A DNA stretch of 30,525 bases from an uncultured Campylobacter sp. (GTDB lineage Bacteria; Campylobacterota; Campylobacteria; Campylobacterales; Campylobacteraceae), in assembly GCF_938002845.1 (NCBI RefSeq), contig NZ_CALKZP010000003.1, positions 1 through 30,525 on the forward strand, given 5' to 3'. The notes beneath the pieces are model-generated. The model saw only the letters and a list, made by a program, of their open reading frames with translations. It did no database searches and was not told where the DNA came from. Position 1 is the first letter of the stretch; every line of letters starts with the position of its first letter. A program made the position numbers and the translations under genes. This document shows, one piece after another, positions 1 through 7,391 of this stretch.

Positions 1-123
1 GCGGCGGGGTATTTTTGGGGCGAGCGTGCCGCCGGCTGGAGCGTGGCGTTTGCATTTGCGTTCGCGCCCGTTTGCCTGATCGTTTTCGTGGTTTCGTATA
101 TGTTTAACGAAAAGAAAAGCTAA
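1..123 (+). CDS. C-terminal end of an integral membrane protein (partial)
   Basis: Frame 1 is open from the first base to a TAA at 121-123 and encodes 40 residues. Most of the piece is one hydrophobic helix (AFAFAFAPVCLIVFVVSYMF), followed by a short charged tail ending NEKKS. This is the usual look of a last transmembrane segment and cytoplasmic tail of a transporter, for example of the major facilitator type, but the fragment is too short to name a family. The start lies upstream of the window. It runs convergently toward the hydrolase gene on the other strand. Confidence 0.55.
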   Translation, partial: AAGYFWGERAAGWSVAFAFAFAPVCLIVFVVSYMFNEKKS

Positions 124-657
124 ACTTATGCGCCTTTCGCGCCCGCTAAATTTTATCTCTCGCGCAGCACGGGTTTGGGCGCGGATTTAACGCGTACGAG
201 CTGGGTGCTATTTAAAATTTAGCTTATCCCGCTTGCTTTAAAATTTTAAAATTCTATCGTCGCAAAAGCTCCGCCGCGCTCGCTAAATTTTATCTTCTAC
301 GCGACACGGGCTTGAGCACGGATTTAGCTCGCACAAGCCGAGTATGAAATTTCGCCGCGGACAAAAATTTTGCGAACTGATAAAATTCTCGCTAGCCGCC
401 ATGCTTTGACATTTATGCAGAACACGCTTATGTCGCTGCGACATTTACAAAATTTTAAAACCACGCGGAACTCGCCTCGCAAACGACGATTACGCCGCAG
501 GCTTATCTATTTATTTATGCGGGTAGCGGAAGCCTTCGGCGGGCTAAAGACGAGACTCTTATCTTAGCCGCAAATCAAATCCAAGCTTCGGCAGAGAAAA
601 ACGCGAGCGGCAAATGCAGAAGCAAATATCGATCGAGCGGGTGCGCCTGCCCCAAAT
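124..657. other. Repeat-rich intergenic region, no gene
   Basis: This 534-base spacer lies between two convergent genes. It contains many AAATTTTA-type words and a diverged direct repeat (described separately). The only open frame of note (370-567, +) has no ribosome binding site and an Arg/Leu-rich composition that looks like chance. No terminator hairpin with a T-tract stands out. Confidence 0.6.
138..348. repeat. Two diverged direct repeat copies, 137 bp apart
   Basis: Copy 1 (about 138-212) and copy 2 (about 275-348) both begin CGCGCyCGCTAAATTTTATC, continue through a shared GCACGG/ACACGG block and then a CGGATTTA block, and drift apart after that. They are similar over about 60-70 bases with scattered substitutions and single-base indels. 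This is seen directly. The origin as an old local duplication or a dispersed intergenic element is inference. Confidence 0.65.
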
Positions 658-1341
658 CTAGCCCTTTAGCTTCATCATTTTTTCTAAAATTTCATAGACT
701 AGATCAAACTTCGTAAAGCCATCTCTATCCAAAAAATGCCCGCCTTTTTGCACCTCGTAAAACTTAGCATCGATCTGCCCCGCTAACTCGCGGCTGAAGC
801 TAAACGGCACGATATAATCGTCCTTTGCGGCAACCACCGCGCGCTGTTTTGCGGCGGCTTTTATGCGCTCAAAATCAAAGCCTTTATCCATAAACTCGTC
901 TAAAATTTTAAATTGCGGATCGCTAAGCGGCTTTGCAAGCCCCGAGACCAGCACGATCCCCTCTACTGCGCCGCTTGCGGCGCTGCTTTGTAAGAAATTT
1001 AAGATCGTAGGGCAGCCGAGGCTGTGTCCGACCAGATAGACTTCGCCTTCAAATTTTACGCTTTCTCGCAATGTTTTCAGCCACTCATCAAGCCTTGGGT
1101 GCGCAGGCGTGGGCATCGTTAAAATTTCCGCCCTCGCGCCCGATTTTTCGATCTCGCCTTTGAGCCAGGCAAACCAATGGCTTTTAGGCGAAGCGTCGTA
1201 GCCGTGCACAATATAGACGCACTTTTGCATATTTTTCTCCTTCGAATTTAAGCTCGCCCCAAACGAGGCGGTACCGACGCAAAGTAGCGAAGCTGCGCAT
1301 GCTAGGCTAAATTTCATCGCATTTCGTCTTTTGCTATTCAT
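658..1341 (-). CDS. RBBP9/YdeN-type alpha/beta serine hydrolase with N-terminal signal peptide
   Basis: A 227-aa protein. Residues 1-30 form a basic start and a hydrophobic stretch ending in Ala-rich sequence, a likely Sec signal peptide. From residue 38 the sequence matches the small RBBP9/YdeN serine hydrolase type: VYIVHGYDASPKSHW near the start, the nucleophile elbow GHSLG, an acid in AKDDYIVP and the catalytic His in GGHFLDRDG. The natural substrate of this family is mostly unknown. The first ATG has AGAGGAG about 6 bases upstream. An internal ATG at 1230 (Met38) has an even better AAGGAG at ideal spacing and would give a cytoplasmic enzyme of normal family length, about 190 aa. Both starts may be used. 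It is followed after 136 bases by nothing obviously co-transcribed; the DUF364 gene lies upstream on the same strand. Confidence 0.85.
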   Translation of the reverse strand: MNSKRRNAMKFSLACAASLLCVGTASFGASLNSKEKNMQKCVYIVHGYDASPKSHWFAWLKGEIEKSGARAEILTMPTPAHPRLDEWLKTLRESVKFEGEVYLVGHSLGCPTILNFLQSSAASGAVEGIVLVSGLAKPLSDPQFKILDEFMDKGFDFERIKAAAKQRAVVAAKDDYIVPFSFSRELAGQIDAKFYEVQKGGHFLDRDGFTKFDLVYEILEKMMKLKG

Positions 1342-1477
1342 CTATAGCTCCTCTCATTTCTAAAGCGGACATTTTACATCGTTTTTTAAAAAAGACCTCT
1401 TAAAACGTTCGCGTAGATCTATAAAAATCCGCTGCAAAGCCGCTTGCGCGCAAAATTTTAAAATTTCAATTCGCGCG

Positions 1478-2299
1478 CTAGCCCTTGCAAATCGTGATTT
1501 TATCGGCAAATTTACCCAAAAAGTGATACCCCGAGCCTGCCTGCGCGATGATATCGAGCACCGCGTCCACATCCCGCACGAGCGTGCCGCCCGCAAAGTC
1601 CACGCCGCGCTCAAACAGCGCCTGCGGCAGTAGCGGCGTGGTAGGCCCTACGAGCACGAGCTTGGCGCCGCTTTTTTTCAGGCGCAAAAGCCCATCGAGC
1701 GTGTCGTTGATGAGCGTCGTAGCCGTGATTATCACGTTATCGGCGCGCGGCACGACGCTTGCGGCCTCGCTTGCGGGCAAATAAAACGGCAGCTCCGCCT
1801 CTTTAAGCGTGCTTTTATCAAGCTCTAAAATTTTAAAATCCGCGCCATTTTTCATCAGCGTCTTGATGTAGGGCACCAGCGCGCCCACGACGACGCTAAA
1901 GCTGCCGCGCTCAATCCGTAGCTCATCAAAGGGATCGGCGCCGAATTTCACGTCATAATCGGCGGTGATTTTATCAAAACACGCCCTGCCTAGCGCATTT
2001 AGCGCGGCGAGCGCGAGCGTCTTTTTAAGCGGCGCGGCAGAGCCCAAATCGCGCAGCAGATAGCGCACGCTTTTGCCTGCGATATTGCCCGAATCGGGCA
2101 TCACGCTTGCCTGCGAGGGGCAGCAAACGGCGCCTGATAGGGACTTTAGCGGCGTATAGCTAAGCCCGCACGCGCCGCCTTGCAGCTTCACGCCGCTAAA
2201 AAATAGCCCCACGACGGCGCGCTCGATCTTAAGATCCAGCGCCTCCGCTCCTAAAATTTCTTTCGCGCGCTCCAGCGTCTGATCTAAAATTTCGCTCAT
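1478..2299 (-). CDS. DUF4213/DUF364 putative heavy-metal chelation protein
   Basis: A 273-aa cytoplasmic protein with no signal or membrane segment. The N-terminal half resembles DUF4213 (enolase N-terminal-like fold) and the C-terminal half DUF364, with the Rossmann-like strings ADNVIITATTLINDTLDGLL and AKLVLVGPTTPLLP that are typical of this family. Members are often found near metal-uptake or molybdenum genes and have been proposed to chelate metal, but the function is not established. The start has AAAGGAG seven bases before the ATG. The DNA is notably GC-rich in codon third positions (GCG, GCC, CGC), like the other genes here. Its role beside the hydrolase is unknown. Confidence 0.75.
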   Translation of the reverse strand: MSEILDQTLERAKEILGAEALDLKIERAVVGLFFSGVKLQGGACGLSYTPLKSLSGAVCCPSQASVMPDSGNIAGKSVRYLLRDLGSAAPLKKTLALAALNALGRACFDKITADYDVKFGADPFDELRIERGSFSVVVGALVPYIKTLMKNGADFKILELDKSTLKEAELPFYLPASEAASVVPRADNVIITATTLINDTLDGLLRLKKSGAKLVLVGPTTPLLPQALFERGVDFAGGTLVRDVDAVLDIIAQAGSGYHFLGKFADKITICKG

Positions 2300-2821
2300 T
2301 TTAGCTCCTTTAATGCGGAATTTAGCGCCATTATAGCTTAAAATTTCGGCGCCCGTATTGATATAAATTTATTGATCGCGCGAGCGGCGACATCCAAGCA
2401 GACGCAAGCCAAATTTAACGCAAACGGCAGGCGCGAGATAAAATTTTACGTAGCGAGCACGTATCGTTGCGGCTTGAAATTTTAAAAAGCGCGGTGCAGT
2501 TTTAAAATTTGAAGCATACGGACAAACATGAAATTTTAAGTGAGCGGGTAAATTCAAAATTTTAATGAGCGAGCGCGACTTTAAATTTTAACTAATCGGC
2601 GGCGGGACGAAGCGGCAGGCGCGAGCAAAATTTAATAAAAGCAGCAAGCGCGAGTAAAATTTAAGCGACGAGCCGTATCCATGACAAGTCACACCCGCTG
2701 CGGAGTTAAATTTTATTTCTACCTGCCGCACGGCTAAATTTTATTTCATATCCGCCGTAGGGTTAAATTTTATTTCCGATCCATCGCGGGACTAAATTTC
2801 ATTTTCCGATCCGCTGCGAGG
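2300..2821. other. Repeat-rich spacer downstream of the mcc/copper block
   Basis: These 522 bases hold no convincing gene. They consist largely of short GC-rich blocks (GCAGGCGCGAG, CCGCTGCG) alternating with AAAATTTA words. Three related units of the form GCrrGCGCGAGnAAAATTTA occur at about 2427, 2617 and 2641. The 3' part is a 29-bp-period tandem array, listed separately. The 62-aa frame at 2369-2557 on the minus strand is a chance reading through these repeats. I see no classical terminator for the long minus-strand operon that ends at 2822. Confidence 0.6.
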
Positions 2822-2840
2822 CTAAATTTTATTTTCCGAA
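2703..2840. repeat. Tandem array of about five ~29-bp degenerate units
   Basis: The word TAAATTTtATTTC recurs at 2707, 2735, 2764, 2793 and 2823, spacings of 28, 29, 29 and 30 bases. Between the words lies a variable GC-rich block similar to CGATCCGCCGCGGG. The last unit covers the stop codon and final codons of the NosL-like gene ending at 2822, so the array may have grown out of, or into, that gene end. Confidence 0.7.
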
Positions 2841-3331
2841 AGCAGAATGTTGATGAGCGGATTTAGCAGCGTTTCGCCGCGCGCGGCGCACAGCACGATC
2901 TCGTCGTAGTAGTAGTCGCTCCTGCCATAGTTGTGAAATTCATACGCCCCAAAGCCGTAGCCCATCGGCGTGATCTCGACGCGCGAGTACCAGGCGTCCT
3001 TGGCGATGATGTATTTTTCGGTGTCTTGCGAATAAACCCATACCACGATCTCATCTCTGTTTTTTTGCCGCATCAGCCACATAAAGACGTTTGCGATGTC
3101 GTTGAAAAAATATGTATCGCCATTTGGCATAACGGCCTGGGCGGTGTTGTACAGATCGTTTATCACCGTGCCGCTCTCGTGGCATAGGTATTTGCCGAAT
3201 TCTATCTGCAGCGGCTGCTTATCCGTGTTGCCGTGGCGCACAGAAATTTTGGATTCGGCTATATCCATGGACGATATAAGCAGCCCCATCACGCAGGCGA
3301 GCAAAACCGCGGCAAAAATTTTCTTAATCAT
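2822..3331 (-). CDS. NosL-like membrane-anchored protein lacking the CxxCGM motif
   Basis: A 169-aa protein with one hydrophobic N-terminal helix (residues about 5-21), so secreted or anchored on the periplasmic side. The body follows the NosL pattern: a GDTYFFNDIANVFMWL block (71-86), VVWVYSQDTEKYIIAKDAWY (96-115) and ITPMGYGFGAYEF (120-132), comparable to the NosL 'FDd', 'dA.yV' and 'tPMG.g..Af' blocks. The usual metal-binding CPxCGM is replaced by YLCHESGTV with a single Cys50-His51. It is the last gene of the block and starts inside the stop of the 8-TM gene (ATGA overlap), which points to coupled translation. A role in copper or thiol chemistry for MccA is inference; family assignment by eye is moderate. 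Confidence 0.7.
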   Translation of the reverse strand: MIKKIFAAVLLACVMGLLISSMDIAESKISVRHGNTDKQPLQIEFGKYLCHESGTVINDLYNTAQAVMPNGDTYFFNDIANVFMWLMRQKNRDEIVVWVYSQDTEKYIIAKDAWYSRVEITPMGYGFGAYEFHNYGRSDYYYDEIVLCAARGETLLNPLINILLSENKI

Positions 3332-4281
3332 AGCAGCGCGCCCCGCACGAAGTAGTATTTGACAACGTAGGCGCTGCAGATGAGCGCGTTTAGAATGAGC
3401 CAGAACGAGGAGTATTTAAGCAGGTGGGTGTAGGCGCGCTTAGTAATGAGCTCCGTTAAAAAGGGCACGATGCCGAAAAATATACCCAAAAACAGCGAGC
3501 CCCAGATCGTATAGCCGACGAAGTAATAATCCTTCAAAAGCATGCAATACGGGCATTTATGGTTGGGCTGCTCGTAAACGTAAAGCCCGAAAAAATAGGT
3601 GATCGCGTAGTATGCGACGAACAAAAAGAGTAAATTCAGAGCAAAGCTCGCCATCGACTGCTTTAAGAAATTTAAGATCAAAATGGCGCCCAATATCGCG
3701 TAGAAAAAGGTCGCCAAAAGCGCCTGCGTGTAGCCGAACGGAAGCTTCGGCGCGCGAAATACGACCGAGCAGCAAAACACCGGCACACGCAACGGGATAT
3801 TGATAAAAAATAGAATTTCTAAAATAAACTCCGCCAAAACGCCAGTAAAAAGGATGGTAAAGATCAGGTATTTGCGCTTTAGATAGGGAAATTTGCCCGC
3901 TTTAAGATCGAGGCTGTTTAAAATAAGCCAGAGCCCAAAGCCAAAGATCAGTAAAATTTTTAAAAGCAGCAGGATGTTGCCGTAGCGGTTCGAACCCACG
4001 ACGCCCGCGGAGCACATCGCGCCCGGCACGATCGAAGAGAGCTCGTTTAGGCAGAGCGCGAAAAATATAAACAAAATGATCTTGCACGCTATCGTGAAGA
4101 ACAAAATGGTGTTGATGAGATAGTTTCTTTTCTCCAGGGCGTATTGTAAATTTGAGGTGGCGTTAAAGTCCCAGTAGCGCATGATCCGCACTATATGAAA
4201 CTGCGAGATCGCCATCAGAGCTATTACGATCAGTTCTACGGCCAAAAACGCGATCACACTGCCCGATAAAAATACGCTCAT
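3328..4281 (-). CDS. Eight-TM membrane protein with periplasmic HxCPYCM motif, unknown family
   Basis: A 317-aa protein with about eight hydrophobic helices (near 6-25, 53-77, 100-122, 137-160, 185-205, 210-233, 250-275, 289-309). I do not recognise the family. Five cysteines lie in three loops: Cys90 (TM2-3), Cys170-Cys171 (TM4-5) and Cys243/Cys246 in HKCPYCM (TM6-7). Lys/Arg are concentrated in the alternate loops, so by the positive-inside rule all three Cys-bearing loops face the periplasm. A shared metal site or a dithiol relay is therefore plausible. It overlaps the ATPase stop and the next gene's start by ATGA at both ends, so it belongs to the same unit as the ABC transporter and the NosL proteins. 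Confidence 0.85.
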   Translation of the reverse strand: MSVFLSGSVIAFLAVELIVIALMAISQFHIVRIMRYWDFNATSNLQYALEKRNYLINTILFFTIACKIILFIFFALCLNELSSIVPGAMCSAGVVGSNRYGNILLLLKILLIFGFGLWLILNSLDLKAGKFPYLKRKYLIFTILFTGVLAEFILEILFFINIPLRVPVFCCSVVFRAPKLPFGYTQALLATFFYAILGAILILNFLKQSMASFALNLLFLFVAYYAITYFFGLYVYEQPNHKCPYCMLLKDYYFVGYTIWGSLFLGIFFGIVPFLTELITKRAYTHLLKYSSFWLILNALICSAYVVKYYFVRGALL

Positions 4282-4955
4282 GTAGAAATTTCTCCGTCTT
4301 TTAAAAACACGTATCGATCCACGAAACTTAACTCGTCGAAGAGTATGTCGTGCGTCGCGATCAAAACAGTCTTTTTAAGCTCTTTGAGCTTTGAAAGCAT
4401 TTCGATAAAGCCGAGCGAGTTTTGTTTGTCCAAATTTGCCGTCGGCTCGTCGGCTAAGATGATCTGCGGATTCATCACGAGCGCCCTAGCGATGGCGCAG
4501 CGCTGCTTCTCGCCGCCGCTAAGGCTGGAGACGATCTGATCTTTTTTATGCTCGATATTGGCAATCTGCATCGCTTCGTCTATGCGCGCGCCAAGCTCAT
4601 CCCTGCTCAGCCGCTCAAGGCTAAGCGGCGCAAGGACGTTTTTATAAACGCTAAGCGCCTCAAGCAGGTTGAAAGACTGAAAGATAAAACCGATTTTTTT
4701 GTGGCGATACGCGGAGCTTTCGATATCGGCGAGCTTGGAGACATTTGCGCCGTCCACTAAAACCTCGCCGCTACTAGGCTTAGAAAGCGCGCCTATGATG
4801 GATAGAAGCGTGCTTTTACCGCTGCCGCTAACGCCTTTTAAGATTACGATCTGCCCTTCCTCAACGCTTAAGCTTATATTTTTCAAAGCGCGAAATTCAT
4901 TCGCCCTGCCCTCATTGTAAATTTTGTAAAGCTGCTTAATCTCTATCTTGCTCAT
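4278..4955 (-). CDS. LolD/MacB-type ABC transporter ATPase
   Basis: A 225-aa ATPase with all motifs: Walker A GVSGSGKST, Q-loop FIFQSFNLL, signature LSGGEKQR, Walker B IILADEPT with the catalytic Glu, and switch His in ATHD. It belongs to the LolD/MacB/FtsE group that works with FtsX-fold permeases. I place the start at 4955 (MSKIEIKQ) rather than at the longer frame from 4994, because that ATG overlaps the permease TGA (ATGA, 4952-4955) and begins with the family's usual first strand. It would energise the permease encoded just upstream. The location among NosL proteins suggests copper delivery or an extraction step at the periplasmic face; lipoprotein release is the alternative suggested by family alone. 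Confidence 0.92.
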   Translation of the reverse strand: MSKIEIKQLYKIYNEGRANEFRALKNISLSVEEGQIVILKGVSGSGKSTLLSIIGALSKPSSGEVLVDGANVSKLADIESSAYRHKKIGFIFQSFNLLEALSVYKNVLAPLSLERLSRDELGARIDEAMQIANIEHKKDQIVSSLSGGEKQRCAIARALVMNPQIILADEPTANLDKQNSLGFIEMLSKLKELKKTVLIATHDILFDELSFVDRYVFLKDGEIST

Positions 4956-6061
4956 TTGACCGCCTCGCTCATATCGCCTATAGCGATGCGCCATGAAGGG
5001 ATGATGACGAACGCCAAAAACGGGATAACGCTAAAGACGAAGATCAAAAAGAGCATATTGAAATTTATCGCGGGCGTGAAGGTGATGAAATTTCGCAGCT
5101 CGCCGCCTAAAAATATATCGCGCAAAAGCGGTGCGTCTAGAACAAAAACATAAGCATAAGCGCCCGCGACGCCGAGCAGATACGCACTTAGCGAGACGAT
5201 GAAATTTTGGATAAATTTCATCGCGATGATGTCCTTTATACAAAAGCCGATGCTGCGCAAGATCGCGATCTCCTTTTTTTTCTCTCCGTATGCGAGCGAA
5301 ATTTGATTTTTCAGCAAGATGAAAAACGAGATCATCGCCACGGCGTAAAGCACCATAAAGATCCCGCCCTTGTAATAATACAGATGCCTCACTTCGGCTA
5401 CCGCGTCCTCCGCGCTAAGAGCTTCCGTGTTGGGGTATAAATTTACGATCTTAAGCGCTACTTCGCTTACTTCGTTGGGGTTGGGCACGCTTACGTAGAG
5501 TTTGGTGTATTCGCCCTCCTTCAGGCTTAGCACCTCGCGCGCGGTATCGGGGTTGAGATAGATCACGTCGTTTGAGACGATGCTGCTTTCGTGCGGTGAA
5601 ATTTTATTAATCTTAATCGCGATTAGGCGCTGTTCGGTTAAGAAGTGAAACTCGTCCTCGTAGTACCACTCGCCCATCGCCGCCTTCACCCCCTCACCTA
5701 CGATCATTTCGTTTTCGCTCAGGCTTTCGTCGCCTACGATATGAAACCAAACGCGCTTTTGAGCGAAGTAATACATCCCGTCCACGGCGCCCTGCACTTC
5801 GCTGACGCCCGCGATTTTGGAGATATCGTAGATATAGCCGTCGTGCATCAGATCGCGCTTGCCCGCGCGTAGAGCCTCTACGACGATGTCGGGTCTGAGC
5901 TTAATGACCTTTTCAAGATCGTTTTGAATGGAGCCCGAGATGAAAAGCACCGAGCTTAAAACAAAAACAATAAAGGCAAATATCGCGAAGCTAAAAGCGT
6001 AATCGGCTCTGTCTTTTCGCAGCAGAGTCACGGAGTAGTCGATGAAGTTTTTACTTATCAT
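4952..6061 (-). CDS. FtsX-domain ABC transporter permease (MacB/LolC type)
   Basis: A 369-aa permease: TM1 (about 23-45), a periplasmic MacB-PCD-like domain of about 190 residues, then three C-terminal helices. The cytoplasmic loop EKKKEIAILRSIGF is the FtsX-family coupling signature. The start at 6061 (MISKNFIDYS) is preferred over the longer frame from 6112 because it overlaps the stop of the 62-aa gene by 11 bases and starts directly at the first helix. An A8 run in the coding strand encodes the KKK of the coupling loop. MacB-like systems do not usually import; they move or release substrates at the periplasmic side. Together with the ATPase and NosL neighbours it is a candidate for copper-chaperone or lipoprotein handling. 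Confidence 0.9.
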   Translation of the reverse strand: MISKNFIDYSVTLLRKDRADYAFSFAIFAFIVFVLSSVLFISGSIQNDLEKVIKLRPDIVVEALRAGKRDLMHDGYIYDISKIAGVSEVQGAVDGMYYFAQKRVWFHIVGDESLSENEMIVGEGVKAAMGEWYYEDEFHFLTEQRLIAIKINKISPHESSIVSNDVIYLNPDTAREVLSLKEGEYTKLYVSVPNPNEVSEVALKIVNLYPNTEALSAEDAVAEVRHLYYYKGGIFMVLYAVAMISFFILLKNQISLAYGEKKKEIAILRSIGFCIKDIIAMKFIQNFIVSLSAYLLGVAGAYAYVFVLDAPLLRDIFLGGELRNFITFTPAINFNMLFLIFVFSVIPFLAFVIIPSWRIAIGDMSEAVK

Positions 6062-6239
6062 AGACGAACTCCGCGTAGGCCTTGCTCTTAAAGCTGCTTG
6101 AGAGCCGCACATCCTTTATCTCGCGCGCGAGCTTTTGCAGACACTGCTCGCCCTTTGCGCGATCAAAGCTTACATAATGCACCGCAATGAGCGCGTAAAG
6201 GGCGGCAAAAAAGATCATTAAAGCGCAAATGAGCCTCAT
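6051..6239 (-). CDS. 62-aa single-TM peptide of the copper module
   Basis: A small protein with an N-terminal hydrophobic helix (residues 2-21, LICALMIFFAALYALIAVHY) followed by a charged region with a single Cys33. Its ATG overlaps the TGA of the tandem NosL gene (ATGA at 6236-6239), and its stop lies 11 bases inside the permease gene. This double overlap is the main evidence that it is real. I recognise no family. It may be a small accessory subunit of the ABC transporter or a membrane tether. Confidence 0.7.
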   Translation of the reverse strand: MRLICALMIFFAALYALIAVHYVSFDRAKGEQCLQKLAREIKDVRLSSSFKSKAYAEFVYDK

Positions 6240-7360
6240 AGCCCTTCTATTACGCTCTCTTTGATCTCGTCAAATTTAAGTACACTCTTACCGCCGTGAT
6301 CTTTAGCGAAGGTCTTGGCCGCGCTCTCGCTATCAAATGGAATGAGCTCGTCGCCCATCGGTCCTAAGACGTCGGAGCCGAGCACGAAAAAGGCACTTTT
6401 AGCATCGATCTTATGAAGCTTATAGTAGTCAGTTACGTAAATTTTATCAAAGCTCTTGCCCTTTTCGAAGTAGTACTTCATCATATCTTTCACGCCGTCA
6501 AAATACAAATTCTCGCCGCCCTGGACCTCTATCATCGCCGCCCAGTTAGGGTTTTTGCCCACTAGCATGCCGCAGACCGGGCATTTAGCGCCTTCAGGCA
6601 CGACGATCTTTTCAGGTTTTTTCGCTTTTGCGTTTTTGTCGCTGCCGCCTAAATTTGCCGGCGCATCCCACAAATATAGCGCTGCGGCTTGTAGGTGTTT
6701 GTCGTATTCAGGGGCTTTGCTAGCACCCTTTGCGTCGCAAGTCTTTTTGAGATGAGCTTTGAGCTCAGAGATGGCTTTGAAGCTTTTGGCGTCCGTTTTA
6801 GCGCAGTTTGTTTCGTAAAATTCTTTACCGTGCGCGTAAACGCCACCCTCGCGCTTGGCTTTAATCATCTTATTATCGCCCTCGAAATCCTGCCCTGCAA
6901 TCTCGTAGGCTTTGGCGAAATTCATTATCTCGCCGCCGTTTTCGGCTTGAAATTCTTTCGCGTCGGCCTCGGTTGAAAAGGCGTATTTGCTATTGCGCGT
7001 CATCGTGCCTTTGACCTTGCTGCCTACGACGTAAAAGGCTTTATTTACGTCGATTAAATTTAGATTTTTCGTATCGACGACCTGCGCATCGCTTGGAATT
7101 TTTCCCTCCGTTAGCTCGTACAAGCAGTGCAGAGAAGCTACTTGCTTGCCGTTCCAAACGTGGTTGGTTTTATAAAATTTTACCAAATTCATTCCACAAA
7201 CAGCGCAGTATTCTTTGCCCTCGCCGCTTCCTACAAGCGTAGCCTTGCTAGGATCCACGCTTTGAAACATAGGCTTTGCCGGTTTATTGGCCCCATCCAT
7301 GGAGGCACCGCAAACGAGCGCAACAAGCGCTGCCGAAGCTAAAAACGAACGTAAAATCAT
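6236..7360 (-). CDS. Tandem NosL-domain protein, probable periplasmic copper chaperone
   Basis: A 374-aa exported protein (signal peptide residues 1-19). Two NosL domains are visible: YCAVCGM (Cys52, Cys55, Met57) followed by a FYVVGSKVKGTMTRN block, and KCPVCGM (Cys260, Cys263, Met265) followed by LYFDGV, FFVLGSDVLGPMGDELIPF. NosL proteins bind Cu(I) and help metallate the copper sites of nitrous oxide reductase. Between the domains (about 175-235) lies GKEFYETNCAKTDAKSF...KTC...KHLQAAALYLWD, which has the outline of a small cytochrome c domain but no CxxCH. MccA carries a Cu(I) site in the family, so copper delivery to MccA is the natural inference. GGAGATAG precedes the ATG. The Sel1 gene is 31 bases upstream. 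Confidence 0.88.
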   Translation of the reverse strand: MILRSFLASAALVALVCGASMDGANKPAKPMFQSVDPSKATLVGSGEGKEYCAVCGMNLVKFYKTNHVWNGKQVASLHCLYELTEGKIPSDAQVVDTKNLNLIDVNKAFYVVGSKVKGTMTRNSKYAFSTEADAKEFQAENGGEIMNFAKAYEIAGQDFEGDNKMIKAKREGGVYAHGKEFYETNCAKTDAKSFKAISELKAHLKKTCDAKGASKAPEYDKHLQAAALYLWDAPANLGGSDKNAKAKKPEKIVVPEGAKCPVCGMLVGKNPNWAAMIEVQGGENLYFDGVKDMMKYYFEKGKSFDKIYVTDYYKLHKIDAKSAFFVLGSDVLGPMGDELIPFDSESAAKTFAKDHGGKSVLKFDEIKESVIEGL

Positions 7361-7391
7361 ACTATCTCCTTAAAAATTTGATGTTTTAAAT

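Noticed and set aside
370..567. 65-aa plus-strand frame
   Set aside because: No ribosome binding site, Arg/Leu-rich composition and location in a repeat-rich spacer; reads as chance.
2300..2840. Possible CRISPR array from the 29-bp period
   Set aside because: The units are degenerate along their full length with no conserved-repeat/unique-spacer alternation, and no cas genes are nearby.
4956..4994. Longer N-terminus of the ABC ATPase (MAHRYRRYERGGQ)
   Set aside because: Lies within the permease gene; the ATG at 4955 overlaps the permease stop and begins at the conserved first strand.
5273..5281. A8 run in the permease gene as a phase-variation site
   Set aside because: It encodes the conserved KKK of the FtsX coupling loop and the frame is intact; poly-A of this length is common in such genomes.
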